Part shown: in pieces, positions 8,381-16,676 of the stretch | How the letters are laid out: each line of letters begins with the position of its first letter | How positions within the stretch are numbered: position 1 is the stretch's first letter | Assembly (NCBI RefSeq): GCF_009759665.1 | Contig: NZ_WQNE01000001.1 | Span: 372,001-436,000 of the forward strand | DNA length: 64,000 nt | Origin: Bradyrhizobium cajani | GTDB taxonomy: Bacteria > Pseudomonadota > Alphaproteobacteria > Rhizobiales > Xanthobacteraceae | Direction of reading: 5' to 3' | Made by a program: the position numbers and the translations under genes | Notes under the pieces: generated by a model | Seen by the model: the letters and a program-made list of their open reading frames with translations, nothing else | What the model was told of the DNA's origin: nothing | Databases searched by the model: none

Positions 8381-10672
8381 CTATTGCGCTGGGGCAGTCG
8401 AGCGCACGAGGCGGATCGGTATGCCCTTAAAGGACGGCGTGAAGCTGAGCGGATCGCGGGCATAGAGCGGCACCAGCGGATTGGTTTCCGGATAGTACGC
8501 GGCGCAGCAGCCGGTCGGGAAGGAGTAGGCCACCACGCGAAAGTTGCGCACGATCCGCTCGGCGCCGTCGGTCGATACGGTTACCAGGTCCACGCGATCG
8601 CCATCCGCAAGCCCTCGCCTCTTCATCTCATATTCGTTGAGGAACACCACGTCGCGCTGCCCGAACACGCCGCGATAGCGATCCGACATCGAGTACAGCG
8701 TGGTATTGTACTGGTCGTGGCTGCGAATGGTGCTGAGCCAGAGGAAATCGGCGTCGCATTGCGGCGGATCCTCGCCGCACCCCTCGAAGACCAGGAAATT
8801 GGCCTTGCCGGACGGCGTCGCCCAGATGCGCTCGCGGGCCGTCGAAGTGAGATGGAAGCCGCCGGGCACGCGGATCCGGGCATTGTAGCCCTGGAAGATG
8901 GGGAAGACGGCCTCGATCGCATCGCGGATGCGATCGTAATCGGCCACGAAGCCGTCCCAGTCGACCAACGTGCGCTCGCCGAGCGTTGCCTTGGCAAGGC
9001 CCGCGACGATCGCGACTTCGCTGAGCAGATTCTCCGATGCCGGCCTGTTGCGCCCGCCCGAGGCGTGGACCATCGACATCGAATCCTCCACCGTGATCGA
9101 CTGCGGTCCCGTTTCCTGAATGTCGATCTCGGTGCGGCCGAGGCACGGCAGGATCAGGGCAGAGCGGCCGTGGATCAGGTGGCTGCGGTTGAGCTTGGTG
9201 GAAACGTGGACGGTCAGGTCGAGCTTGCGCAGCGCTGCCTGCGTCGCCTGCCAGTCTGGAATGGCCGCGGCAAAATTTCCGCCCATCGCGAAGAAGACCT
9301 TGACCTCGCCGCGGACCATCGCCTCCAGCGCCGTCACGACGTTGTGTCCGGGCGCAGCCGGCGGCTTGAAGCCGAAATGATGCTCCAGGCGCTCGAGCAA
9401 ATCGGCCTTGGGAACCTCCGTGATCCCCACGGTGCGATCGCCCTGCACGTTGGAATGGCCGCGAACCGGACAGACGCCGGCGCCTTCGCGCCCCACATTG
9501 CCGCGCAGCAGCGCAAGGTTGGCGATCTGCTGCACGTTGTGCGCGCCGCGCTGGTGCTGGGTAATGCCCATGCCGTAGACCAGGATGGCGCGCTCCGCCT
9601 TCATATAGGCGCCGGCCGCATACTCCATGTCTTCGCGCGTCAGGCCGGACTGACGTTCGATATCCGGCCATTGCGTGCGCTTGAGATCGTCGATCAGCGC
9701 CTCGATGCCGACGGTGTGGCCGCCGATGAAATCCCAATCCAGGATCTCCGGCTGCTCGGCGGCACGGGCGGCCTCGTCCGTTTCCACCAGGATCTTCATG
9801 ATCCCCTTGAGGACGGCGACGTCGCCGCCGACGCGCACCTGGAAGAGCTTCGAGCTGATCGTCGTCGACGACAGCGTGATCATCTCGACGGGACTTTGCG
9901 GCGCCTGGAAACGCTCCAGCGCTCGCTCGCGGAACGGGTTGAACGAGATGATCGAAGCGCCGCGGCGCGCCGCATTGCGCAGGCTCGTCATCATCCGCGG
10001 GCTGTTGGTGCCGGGATTCTGGCCAAAGATGAAGATGCAGTCGGCCTTGTCGAAATCCTCCAGCAGCACGGTCCCCTTGCCGACGCCGAGCGATTGCGGC
10101 AGGCCGACGCTGGTCGCCTCGTGGCACATGTTCGAGCAGTCGGGAAAGTTGTTGGTGCCGAATTCGCGCACGAAGAGCTGATAGAGGAAGGCGGCTTCGT
10201 TCGAGGTCCGGCCGGACGTGTAGAATTCGGCCATGTTCGGGTCCGGCAGCGCCTTCAACGCGCGGCCGATCATGTCGAACGCATCGCTCCACTCTACCGC
10301 AACGTAGCGGTCGGATGCGGCATCATAAGCCAGCGGATGGGTGAGCCGCCCGACCATTTCGAGGTCATAATCGCTCCAGGCGGCGAGTTCGGTGACGGTA
10401 TGCTCGGCGAAGAATTCGGGCGTGCAGCGCTTGGAGGTCGCCTCCCAGGCGACCGCCTTGCCGCCGTTCTCGCAGAACTCGAACGACGAGGTGTGTTTCG
10501 GATCCGGCCAGGCGCAGCCGGGGCAATCGAAACCCTCCGGCTGGTTCATGCGGCTCAGCGTCGTCGCACCCTTCACCGGCACCCGCTGGACCAAGAGCGC
10601 TTCGCTGAGCGCCTTGAGAGCGCCCCAGCCGCCGGCGGGCTCATTGTAGGGACGAACCGACTTCCTGGTCAT
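8381..10672 (-). CDS. FdhF/YdeP-family molybdopterin oxidoreductase (formate dehydrogenase-like)
   Basis: 763 residues, full length for the YdeP family. Cys at 50, 53, 67 and 83 (FDCPGCAWPDP and following) are candidates for an N-terminal Fe-S cluster. DCSNMCHEATSVGLPQS gives C183-H184, the position of the Mo-ligating Cys(Sec)-His pair in formate dehydrogenases. Bis-MGD binding stretches follow (IFIFGQNPGTNSPRMM, GNVGREGAGVCPVRGHSNVQG). There is no twin-arginine signal, so it is cytoplasmic. YdeP in E. coli belongs to the EvgA acid-resistance regulon; its reaction is not firmly known. The gene diverges from the oxalate decarboxylase gene (a formate producer), and FdhD, needed for formate dehydrogenases, is nearby. 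Formate oxidation is therefore the likely role, though unproven. Confidence 0.88.
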   Translation of the reverse strand: MTRKSVRPYNEPAGGWGALKALSEALLVQRVPVKGATTLSRMNQPEGFDCPGCAWPDPKHTSSFEFCENGGKAVAWEATSKRCTPEFFAEHTVTELAAWSDYDLEMVGRLTHPLAYDAASDRYVAVEWSDAFDMIGRALKALPDPNMAEFYTSGRTSNEAAFLYQLFVREFGTNNFPDCSNMCHEATSVGLPQSLGVGKGTVLLEDFDKADCIFIFGQNPGTNSPRMMTSLRNAARRGASIISFNPFRERALERFQAPQSPVEMITLSSTTISSKLFQVRVGGDVAVLKGIMKILVETDEAARAAEQPEILDWDFIGGHTVGIEALIDDLKRTQWPDIERQSGLTREDMEYAAGAYMKAERAILVYGMGITQHQRGAHNVQQIANLALLRGNVGREGAGVCPVRGHSNVQGDRTVGITEVPKADLLERLEHHFGFKPPAAPGHNVVTALEAMVRGEVKVFFAMGGNFAAAIPDWQATQAALRKLDLTVHVSTKLNRSHLIHGRSALILPCLGRTEIDIQETGPQSITVEDSMSMVHASGGRNRPASENLLSEVAIVAGLAKATLGERTLVDWDGFVADYDRIRDAIEAVFPIFQGYNARIRVPGGFHLTSTARERIWATPSGKANFLVFEGCGEDPPQCDADFLWLSTIRSHDQYNTTLYSMSDRYRGVFGQRDVVFLNEYEMKRRGLADGDRVDLVTVSTDGAERIVRNFRVVAYSFPTGCCAAYYPETNPLVPLYARDPLSFTPSFKGIPIRLVRSTAPAQ

Positions 10673-10777
10673 CTCGACATCTCACGATATGGCAATCCTC
10701 CGGTCAGTTAAGGACCGCAGTGGCGAGGCGTCTTTTCAAATCAGAACTTGAATTTCTCAATCGCAAGAGTTCGCCCC

Positions 10778-10798
10778 GGCCGTTCCGCCCGAACGGCC
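10778..10798. promoter_or_regulatory. Perfect inverted repeat in divergent promoter region
   Basis: GGCCGTTC, five bases, GAACGGCC: a perfect 8-base inverted repeat in the 248-base gap between the YdeP-type gene (minus) and the oxalate decarboxylase gene (plus). Its place between two divergent genes fits an operator for a shared regulator; a hairpin in a leader RNA is the alternative. No regulator gene is adjacent. Confidence 0.35.
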
Positions 10799-10920
10799 AG
10801 TGCATTCCTGAAAAAGGAAAGCCGTTCGCGGAAGCTGATCCAGTCGCCGGAAACTAGGGTGGATGGCTGGAGCCTCGTTGCGACGGAGAGCTTTCATACC
10901 TTTTTCAGGAGCAATCAAAC

Positions 10921-12168
10921 ATGTTTTCACGACGTGATTTGCTGGCCATGTCCGCGGCGGGCGCCGCCATGGTCGGCTCCAGCGCGCAAGCTGCCACTTT
11001 CGGCAATCCGGACGAGCCGCCACAAGGTGCGGTCAACGCCAGGAGTCCCGGCAGCCTGACCGATCCCGGTCCGCAAAATCCGGCACTCGCCAGGCAATTC
11101 CCCTCGGCACAGAACCCGCCCGCCACGGACGTCGGCGGTCTGCCGATGGACTGGGCCTCGTTCAACAACGCGCCGAGGCGCATCCAGGACGGTGGCTGGG
11201 CCCGCCAGGTCACGGTCGCGGATTTCGCCATCTCGAAGGAGATCTCCGGCGTCAACATGCGGCTGTCTGCCGGCGGCATCCGCGAGCTGCATTGGCATCA
11301 GGCCGCCGAATGGTCGATCATGACCTACGGCTCCTGCCGCATCACCGTGCTCGACACGCAGGGTCGTCCCTATGTCGCCGATCTCAAGGCCGGCGACCTC
11401 TGGTATTTTCCGGCGGGCACTCCGCATTCGTTGCAGGGCCTGGGCCCCGACGGCTGCGAGTTCGTGATCTGCTTCGATGACGGCCACGCCAACGAATTCA
11501 ATACGCTGCTGGTGACAGACTGGTTCGCCCATACGCCGCCCGAGGTGCTGGCGAAGAATTTCGGCGTTCCGGCCGAAGCCTTCGCCAAGATTCCACTGAA
11601 CAATCGCTGGATCTTCCAGGGCACGGTGCCCGGCGACCTCGCCGCCGATCGCGCCGCCGTTGCACGGCACGCCGAAGCACCTCCCTACCCGTTCGTGCAC
11701 TCGCTCGGCAGCTCGGCTCCGGTCAAGGAGAGTTCGGCCGGAAGCATTCGCGTCGCCGACAGCACCAACTTCAAGGTGGCCACCACCGTCGCCGCGGCGC
11801 TGGTGACGATGCCTCCGGGCGCGGTCCGGGAGATGCACTGGCATCCGAATGCCGACGAGTGGCAGTACTACATCAAGGGCAAGGCGCGGATGACCGTGTT
11901 CGATACCGGGCCCAATGCGCGGACGACGGACTTCTCCGCCGGCGATATCGGCTATGTCCCGCGCAATCTCGGCCATTATGTCGAGAATGTCGGCGACACC
12001 GAGCTTCAGCTCGTCGGCGTGTTTCGGGCGCCTCGCTACGAGGAAGTGTCGCTCTCGAACTGGCTGACGCATACGCCGCCCAAACTGGTCGCCCAGCATC
12101 TCAACATCGACGAGAAGCTGATCGCCCAGTGGCCGGACAACAGCCCCGGGCTCATGCCCAAGACCTGA
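10921..12168 (+). CDS. oxdC: Oxalate decarboxylase family bicupin, Tat-exported
   Basis: 415 residues; ATG at 10921 with AGGAG in front. It starts with a twin-arginine signal (FSRRDLLAMSAAGAAMVG), so export to the periplasm as a folded protein is expected. Two cupin domains each keep the Mn ligands: H124, H126, E130, H169 in the first and H306, H308, E313, H352 in the second. The substrate-binding Arg also remain (R121, R303). The mobile lid that carries the catalytic Glu is NEFNT (E192) rather than the SENST of Bacillus OxdC. The family converts oxalate to formate and CO2 and consumes a proton, which raises pH. Position beside a formate dehydrogenase-like gene supports this. Oxalate oxidase activity is the alternative because the lid controls that choice. 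Confidence 0.88.
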   Translation: MFSRRDLLAMSAAGAAMVGSSAQAATFGNPDEPPQGAVNARSPGSLTDPGPQNPALARQFPSAQNPPATDVGGLPMDWASFNNAPRRIQDGGWARQVTVADFAISKEISGVNMRLSAGGIRELHWHQAAEWSIMTYGSCRITVLDTQGRPYVADLKAGDLWYFPAGTPHSLQGLGPDGCEFVICFDDGHANEFNTLLVTDWFAHTPPEVLAKNFGVPAEAFAKIPLNNRWIFQGTVPGDLAADRAAVARHAEAPPYPFVHSLGSSAPVKESSAGSIRVADSTNFKVATTVAAALVTMPPGAVREMHWHPNADEWQYYIKGKARMTVFDTGPNARTTDFSAGDIGYVPRNLGHYVENVGDTELQLVGVFRAPRYEEVSLSNWLTHTPPKLVAQHLNIDEKLIAQWPDNSPGLMPKT

Positions 12169-12199
12169 TACAAGTATCTTGAACAAGATCCACGACGAC

Positions 12200-12223
12200 A
12201 AAGGCGCCGAAACCGGCGCCTTT
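12200..12223. terminator. Bidirectional rho-independent terminator between oxdC and cydB
   Basis: AAAGGCGCC, loop GAAACC, GGCGCCTTT: a perfect 9-base stem followed on the plus strand by a T-rich tail (TTCTTCTTTG). It sits 31 bases after the oxalate decarboxylase stop and 43 bases beyond the cydB stop on the other strand, so it can end both transcripts. Confidence 0.85.
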
Positions 12224-12266
12224 TCTTCTTTGCTTCTCGACGATCGACCGGGCGCGTTCTCAGCCG

Positions 12267-13259
12267 TCAGTAATGATCGGCCGCGGAGACGGCCTTGCCG
12301 CGGAAGATGCGATAGCCGACCGCAACATAGAGCAGCATCAAGGGGAATACGAACAGGCCCGCGCCCCAGAACATGAAGGCGAGACTTGCATGGGGCGCCG
12401 CGGCCTCCTCGATCGTGACGACGAACGGGATCATGTAGGGCCAGAACGACAGCGCGAGCGTTCCGAACGCCGACACGAAGATCAGCGCCACCATGTGGAA
12501 CGGCCAATAATCGTCGTGGCTCAGGATGCTCCTGGCGAGTACCGCAGCCGCACCGGCGCCGATCAGCGGAAACACGAACAGATAGGGCCGGTCGACCCAC
12601 CGGTGCAGAATTGGAAGATGCTCGACAAGCGCATGGAGGAACACGATGACCAGGAATGCCAGGACACCGATCGCCAGCATCGGGATCTGACGCCGCGCAT
12701 CGTCCCGAACGGGGCCTTCGCACTTTCTCACCAGCCAGCAGGCGCCGAGCAGCGCGTAGCCGAAGCAGAGCCCGATCCCGCACAAGGCGGAAAAGCCGGT
12801 CAGCCAGCCGAACGTGCCACCGGTATAGTCGCCGTTCGAGAACTGAAGTCCTTCGACGAGGGCGCCGACCATCGCGCCCTGCATGAAGCTTGCCGCAAAC
12901 GATCCTGCCGAGAAGCTGACGTCCCAGACCCAGCGCGAGCGTTGCGCCTTGCCGCGAAACTCGAACGCCACGCCGCGCAGGATCAACCCGAGCAGCATGA
13001 CCAACACCGGAATATAGAAGGCCGACATCAGCATGGAATAGACCACGGGGAAGGATCCCCACATGATCACGCCCGTGACGATCAGCCAGGTCTCATTGCC
13101 GTCCCAGACCGGAGCGATCGTACCCAGCATGGCGTCCCGCTTCGCTTCCCCGCTGGTCAGGCCGAACAGCATGCCGACGCCGAGATCGAATCCGTCGAGG
13201 AGAAGATAGATCAGGATGCTGATGGCAAGCAGCGCAACCCAGAACATCACCATGGTCAT
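12267..13259 (-). CDS. cydB: Cytochrome bd-type quinol oxidase subunit II
   Basis: 330 residues from the ATG at 13259, overlapping the cydA stop by four bases (ATGA). The frame is open further upstream only because it runs antisense-free through cydA. The start MTMVMFWVALLAISILIYLLLDGFDLGVGMLFG is typical of subunit II, as is GNETWLIVTGVIMWGSFP. Eight to nine transmembrane helices are visible. Subunit II forms a heterodimer with CydA in the inner membrane and supports quinol oxidation with reduction of oxygen to water. It is the last gene of the fumC-cupin-mqo-cydAB run and is followed by the hairpin at 12200-12223. Confidence 0.94.
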   Translation of the reverse strand: MTMVMFWVALLAISILIYLLLDGFDLGVGMLFGLTSGEAKRDAMLGTIAPVWDGNETWLIVTGVIMWGSFPVVYSMLMSAFYIPVLVMLLGLILRGVAFEFRGKAQRSRWVWDVSFSAGSFAASFMQGAMVGALVEGLQFSNGDYTGGTFGWLTGFSALCGIGLCFGYALLGACWLVRKCEGPVRDDARRQIPMLAIGVLAFLVIVFLHALVEHLPILHRWVDRPYLFVFPLIGAGAAAVLARSILSHDDYWPFHMVALIFVSAFGTLALSFWPYMIPFVVTIEEAAAPHASLAFMFWGAGLFVFPLMLLYVAVGYRIFRGKAVSAADHY

Positions 13260-14665
13260 TCTCCTGCCTCGAGATAGCTCCGAGTAGCCGGCACCTGGTC
13301 GGCGAGCGACATCGGCCGGTTGGGCACCGGAATGTGCAGCGGCTTGCCGCCGAGGCCCGCAGGACCCGCCTGCAGCAGCCGGTAAATGTAGTAGGTCCCG
13401 AACGAGAAGATGAAGGCATAGACTGCAACGAACAGGATCAGCGAAGCTGTCGCCGCGGACGCGGTCAGGAATGGCGTCACGGCGTCGGCGGTCCGCAGCA
13501 TGCCGTAGACCGTCCATGGCTGGCGGCCGACTTCCGCGGTGTACCAGCCGGTGAGGATCGCGATCCACGGCAGCGGAAAGCTGAGAAAGATGCCCCAGAG
13601 CAGCAGGCGGTTGCGCTCAATGCGATGCTTCAGGCCAAGCCAGGTCCCGAGCCAGGCCAGCCCCAGCATCAGCAGGCCGCAGGCGACCATGATGCGGAAG
13701 GCGAAGAACGGAATCAACACCGGCGGCCGGTCCTGCGGCGCGAAGCTGGTCAGTCCGACCTCCTTCGAGGTCAGGCTGAGGCTTCCGATGATGCTCCCGA
13801 GGACCGGAATCGATATCGCGTATCTGTTGGACTCGGTGCTGGAATCGGGAATCGCGATCAGCACCTCGGAAGCAGGCTGCTCGTCATGCCAACGCGCCTC
13901 GATCGCAGCGAACTTGACCGGCTGGTAATCGTGGACATAGTCGCCGACGAGATGTCCGATGAAGAGCTGGACCGGAAGCAGCACGGCCGCAAGTGCAAGG
14001 CCCATGCGCAGCATGACATGCGCCTCGGCGCGATAGGTCCGCCGCAGCAGATACCAGGCCCCGGTTGCCGCCACGCAGAACGCTCCGGTCAGGTAGGAGG
14101 CGAGCAGCATGTGCGGAAACCGCACCCAGACCACCCGGTTGAAGATGATCTGCATCCAGTCGTCGGGCACGAACTGGCCGTTCTGCATGACGTAGCCCGT
14201 CGGCACTTGCATCCAGCTGTTGTTCACCATGATCCAGAATGCCGACAGCGTCGTTCCAAGCGCCACCATGGCGGTCGAGAACAGGTAGAACCAGGGCGGC
14301 ACCCGGGGTCGTCCAAAGATGAGGATGCCGAAGAAGCTGGCCTCCAGCATGAAGGCGGTGAACGTCTCGTAGGACAGCAGCGGCCCCTGGATCGGTCCCG
14401 ACATCTTCGAGAGCACGCTCCAGTTCGTTCCGAACTGGAACGCCATCACCACGCCCGATACGACGCCCATGCCGAAGGCGACACCGAAGATCTTGAGCCA
14501 GAACTCGAACAGGGTCCGGTAGACGGACCTGCCGCTGCTCAGGTGCATGGCTTCAAGCACGGTCAGCCAGGCGGCAAGCCCGATCGTGAATGCCGGGAAG
14601 ATGATGTGGAAGGAGATCGTGAACGCGAATTGCAGCCGCGACAGAAGAAGTGCCGTCGGATCCAT
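13256..14665 (-). CDS. cydA: Cytochrome bd-type quinol oxidase subunit I, short Q-loop (CIO-like)
   Basis: 469 residues. The heme b595/d-side histidine is H20 (LQFAFTISFHIIFPAFTIGL). A second heme His lies in VRFPHMLLASYLTGAF and the axial Met in FAFRIMVACG. The acidic pair region FMLEASFFGILIFGRPRVPP is present. E. coli CydA has about 520 residues; the shorter length here reflects a short quinol loop, as in the cyanide-insensitive oxidase (CioA) subgroup. It sits 17 bases after mqo and overlaps cydB. The oxidase takes electrons from quinol and has high oxygen affinity in most studied members. CydX-like and CydDC assembly genes are not in the window. Confidence 0.94.
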   Translation of the reverse strand: MDPTALLLSRLQFAFTISFHIIFPAFTIGLAAWLTVLEAMHLSSGRSVYRTLFEFWLKIFGVAFGMGVVSGVVMAFQFGTNWSVLSKMSGPIQGPLLSYETFTAFMLEASFFGILIFGRPRVPPWFYLFSTAMVALGTTLSAFWIMVNNSWMQVPTGYVMQNGQFVPDDWMQIIFNRVVWVRFPHMLLASYLTGAFCVAATGAWYLLRRTYRAEAHVMLRMGLALAAVLLPVQLFIGHLVGDYVHDYQPVKFAAIEARWHDEQPASEVLIAIPDSSTESNRYAISIPVLGSIIGSLSLTSKEVGLTSFAPQDRPPVLIPFFAFRIMVACGLLMLGLAWLGTWLGLKHRIERNRLLLWGIFLSFPLPWIAILTGWYTAEVGRQPWTVYGMLRTADAVTPFLTASAATASLILFVAVYAFIFSFGTYYIYRLLQAGPAGLGGKPLHIPVPNRPMSLADQVPATRSYLEAGE

Positions 14666-14682
14666 CGGAACGCCCCTCTTGC

Positions 14683-16215
14683 TCAGGCTCGTTTCGCAGC
14701 GGGCGCGCGCGCGGCCGGACGCTGGATGTCGTCGACCTTGAGGACCGCTGCCGTTGCGGCGCGAATCTGGCGGCAGAAATCCGCGTCATCGATCAACGAG
14801 ACGCCATAGGACGGGATGATCTGCTTCAGCTTCGGCAGCCAGGCGCTTGCCGTCAGCTCGCCGGCGAAGCATTTTTCCAGCACGCTGATGGCGATGAATG
14901 CGGCGGTCGAGGCGCCCGGCGATGCACCGAGCAGGGCCACCAGCGAGTGATCGTCGGCGCCGACGAGCTCGGTTCCGAACTCGAGCAATCCCCCGCGCTT
15001 GACATCGGGCTTGATGATCTGGACGCGCTGGCCCGCGACCTGCAATCGCCAGTCCTTCGGATCGGCCTTCGGGAAATATTCGTCGAGCGCAGCGAGACGG
15101 TGGCTCTCGGACTGCAGTACCTGCCCGACCAGATATTCGGTGAGGTCGAAATTGTCGCGCGCTACTGAAAGCAACGGCTTGACGTTCGCGGGACGAATGG
15201 ACTCGAACAGATCCAGCAGCGAGCCGTGCTTGAGGAACTTGCTCGAGAAGCCCGCATAGGGGCCGAACAGCAGCGAGCGCTGGCCGCCGATCACGCGCGT
15301 GTCGAGATGCGGCACCGACATCGGCGGCGAGCCGACCGCGGCCTTGCCGTAGACCTTGGCGTGATGACGCTTGTTGATCTCCGGATCGTCGCAGCGCAGC
15401 CAGATTCCGCTGACCGGAAAGCCGCCATAACCGCGCCCCTCGGGGATGCCGGATTTCTCCAGCAGCGGCAGCGCACCGCCGCCGGCGCCGATGAAGACGA
15501 ACTTGGCGCGGACCGACCGCGTCTCACCGCTCGCGGTGTCGCGCACCTCGACCCGCCACCGGCCGCCCTCTTCGCGGACGAGACCGGTGACGCAGCTGTT
15601 GTAGCTCACTGCGCAGCCGGGTTGGCTGACGAGATGACCGACCAGGAGATGGGTCAGCGCGCCGTAATCGACATCGGTGCCGGTGATGATGCGCGTTGCC
15701 GCAACCGGATCGTCGCCAGTGCGACCGTCCATCACCAGCGGCGCCCATTCGGCGATCTGCCTTGGATCCTCGGTATGTTCCATGCCCTCATAGCAATGAT
15801 GGGCCGACATCGCCTTGAACCGCTTCCTGAGAAACGCGACGTTCTCCGGGCCGTGCACGAAGCTCATGTGCGGCACCGGATGGATGAAGGCACGCGGATC
15901 CGCGATCGCCCCCTTCCCGATCAGGTAGGACCAGAACTGCCGGGACAGATCGAACTCGACATTGACCTGAAGCGCCTTGGAGATGTCGATGCTGCCATCC
16001 GGCTGCTCGGGCGTGTAGTTCATTTCGCAATTTGCCGCATGGCCGGTGCCGGCATTGTTCCAGGCGTCCGAGCTTTCGCGCGCGCAATCCTCCAGTACCT
16101 CGAGCATCTGGATCGTGAGGGAGGGCTCCAGCTCCTTGAGGAACACGCCGAGCGTGGCGCTCATGATGCCTGCGCCAATGAGGACGACGTCGGTTTCGCG
16201 ATCGGAAGCTTGCAT
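14683..16215 (-). CDS. mqo: Malate:quinone oxidoreductase
   Basis: 510 residues, the normal length. FAD-binding motif VVLIGAGIMSATLGVFLKEL at 11-30, then DAWNNAGTGHAANCEMNYTP, characteristic of Mqo, and GGFPVSGIWLRC, GASPGASTAAFIAISVLEKC near the C-terminus. This peripheral membrane flavoprotein oxidises malate to oxaloacetate and reduces quinone. It lies between fumarase/cupin and the bd oxidase genes on the same strand with short gaps (43 and 17 bases). The product of the first enzyme is its substrate, and its reduced quinone is the substrate of CydAB. Confidence 0.95.
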   Translation of the reverse strand: MQASDRETDVVLIGAGIMSATLGVFLKELEPSLTIQMLEVLEDCARESSDAWNNAGTGHAANCEMNYTPEQPDGSIDISKALQVNVEFDLSRQFWSYLIGKGAIADPRAFIHPVPHMSFVHGPENVAFLRKRFKAMSAHHCYEGMEHTEDPRQIAEWAPLVMDGRTGDDPVAATRIITGTDVDYGALTHLLVGHLVSQPGCAVSYNSCVTGLVREEGGRWRVEVRDTASGETRSVRAKFVFIGAGGGALPLLEKSGIPEGRGYGGFPVSGIWLRCDDPEINKRHHAKVYGKAAVGSPPMSVPHLDTRVIGGQRSLLFGPYAGFSSKFLKHGSLLDLFESIRPANVKPLLSVARDNFDLTEYLVGQVLQSESHRLAALDEYFPKADPKDWRLQVAGQRVQIIKPDVKRGGLLEFGTELVGADDHSLVALLGASPGASTAAFIAISVLEKCFAGELTASAWLPKLKQIIPSYGVSLIDDADFCRQIRAATAAVLKVDDIQRPAARAPAAKRA

Positions 16216-16258
16216 GGCGTTTTCTCCTCGTTGGATGTTGTTGTCTGGGTTGCTGGGA

Positions 16259-16663
16259 TCAGGCGCGAGCCGATTGCCGCGCCTTGGCGCGGAACGGTAC
16301 CGGGGCTCCCGGTCGCAAGACCACGTAGGCCCTGCGCCAGGATGAATCGTCGGTCAGCTTCCAGCTGTGTCCCGAACCCGCGGTGTCTTCGGCAAGCAGG
16401 ATGTTGCCGGGATGAAGCAGGAAGTGATGGCCGTCACGCGTCTGGAAATCGAGCGTTCCACTCAGCGTGATCACCAATTGCCGGACCGGCGCGGTGTGCC
16501 AGGAGAAAGCGCCGCCCGCTTCAGTTTCCTGGAAGGAGACGCTGACGGCATCGATCTTGCCGGTGAGAAAGTCGCCGCGCTGGCCCGTCTCCAGCTCGAT
16601 GAATCCCTCCTCGAAATGCGAATTGCCGTCCTCTCCGGTCCACAGACGCACACAACGGATCAT
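16259..16663 (-). CDS. Small cupin protein between fumC and mqo
   Basis: 134 residues from the ATG at 16663, which has AAAGGAGAG just upstream; the longer frame overlaps fumC. One cupin domain: GGAFSWHTAPVRQLVITLSG and GHHFLLHPGNILLAEDTAGSGHSWK supply His residues for a metal site. No other domain. The gene sits 13 bases after fumC and 43 bases before mqo, so it is in the same operon. Function is not recognised. The strongly conserved placement type (between two TCA enzymes) suggests a sensor or small-molecule binding role in the pathway, but there is no direct evidence. Confidence 0.75.
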   Translation of the reverse strand: MIRCVRLWTGEDGNSHFEEGFIELETGQRGDFLTGKIDAVSVSFQETEAGGAFSWHTAPVRQLVITLSGTLDFQTRDGHHFLLHPGNILLAEDTAGSGHSWKLTDDSSWRRAYVVLRPGAPVPFRAKARQSARA

Positions 16664-16676
16664 CGTTTCTCTCCTT

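Noticed and set aside
7292-10711. 1139-codon plus-strand frame across the kinase and YdeP-type genes
   Set aside because: It runs antisense to the YdeP-type gene and out of frame with the kinase, and spans two real genes.
10748-10760. TTGA-N5-TCAA resembling an FNR/FixK site upstream of the oxalate decarboxylase gene
   Set aside because: The spacer is five bases, not six, so half-sites are out of phase for FNR-family dimers.
10927-13062. 711-codon minus-strand frame opposite the oxalate decarboxylase gene
   Set aside because: Antisense shadow that crosses the terminator hairpin and cydB in another frame.
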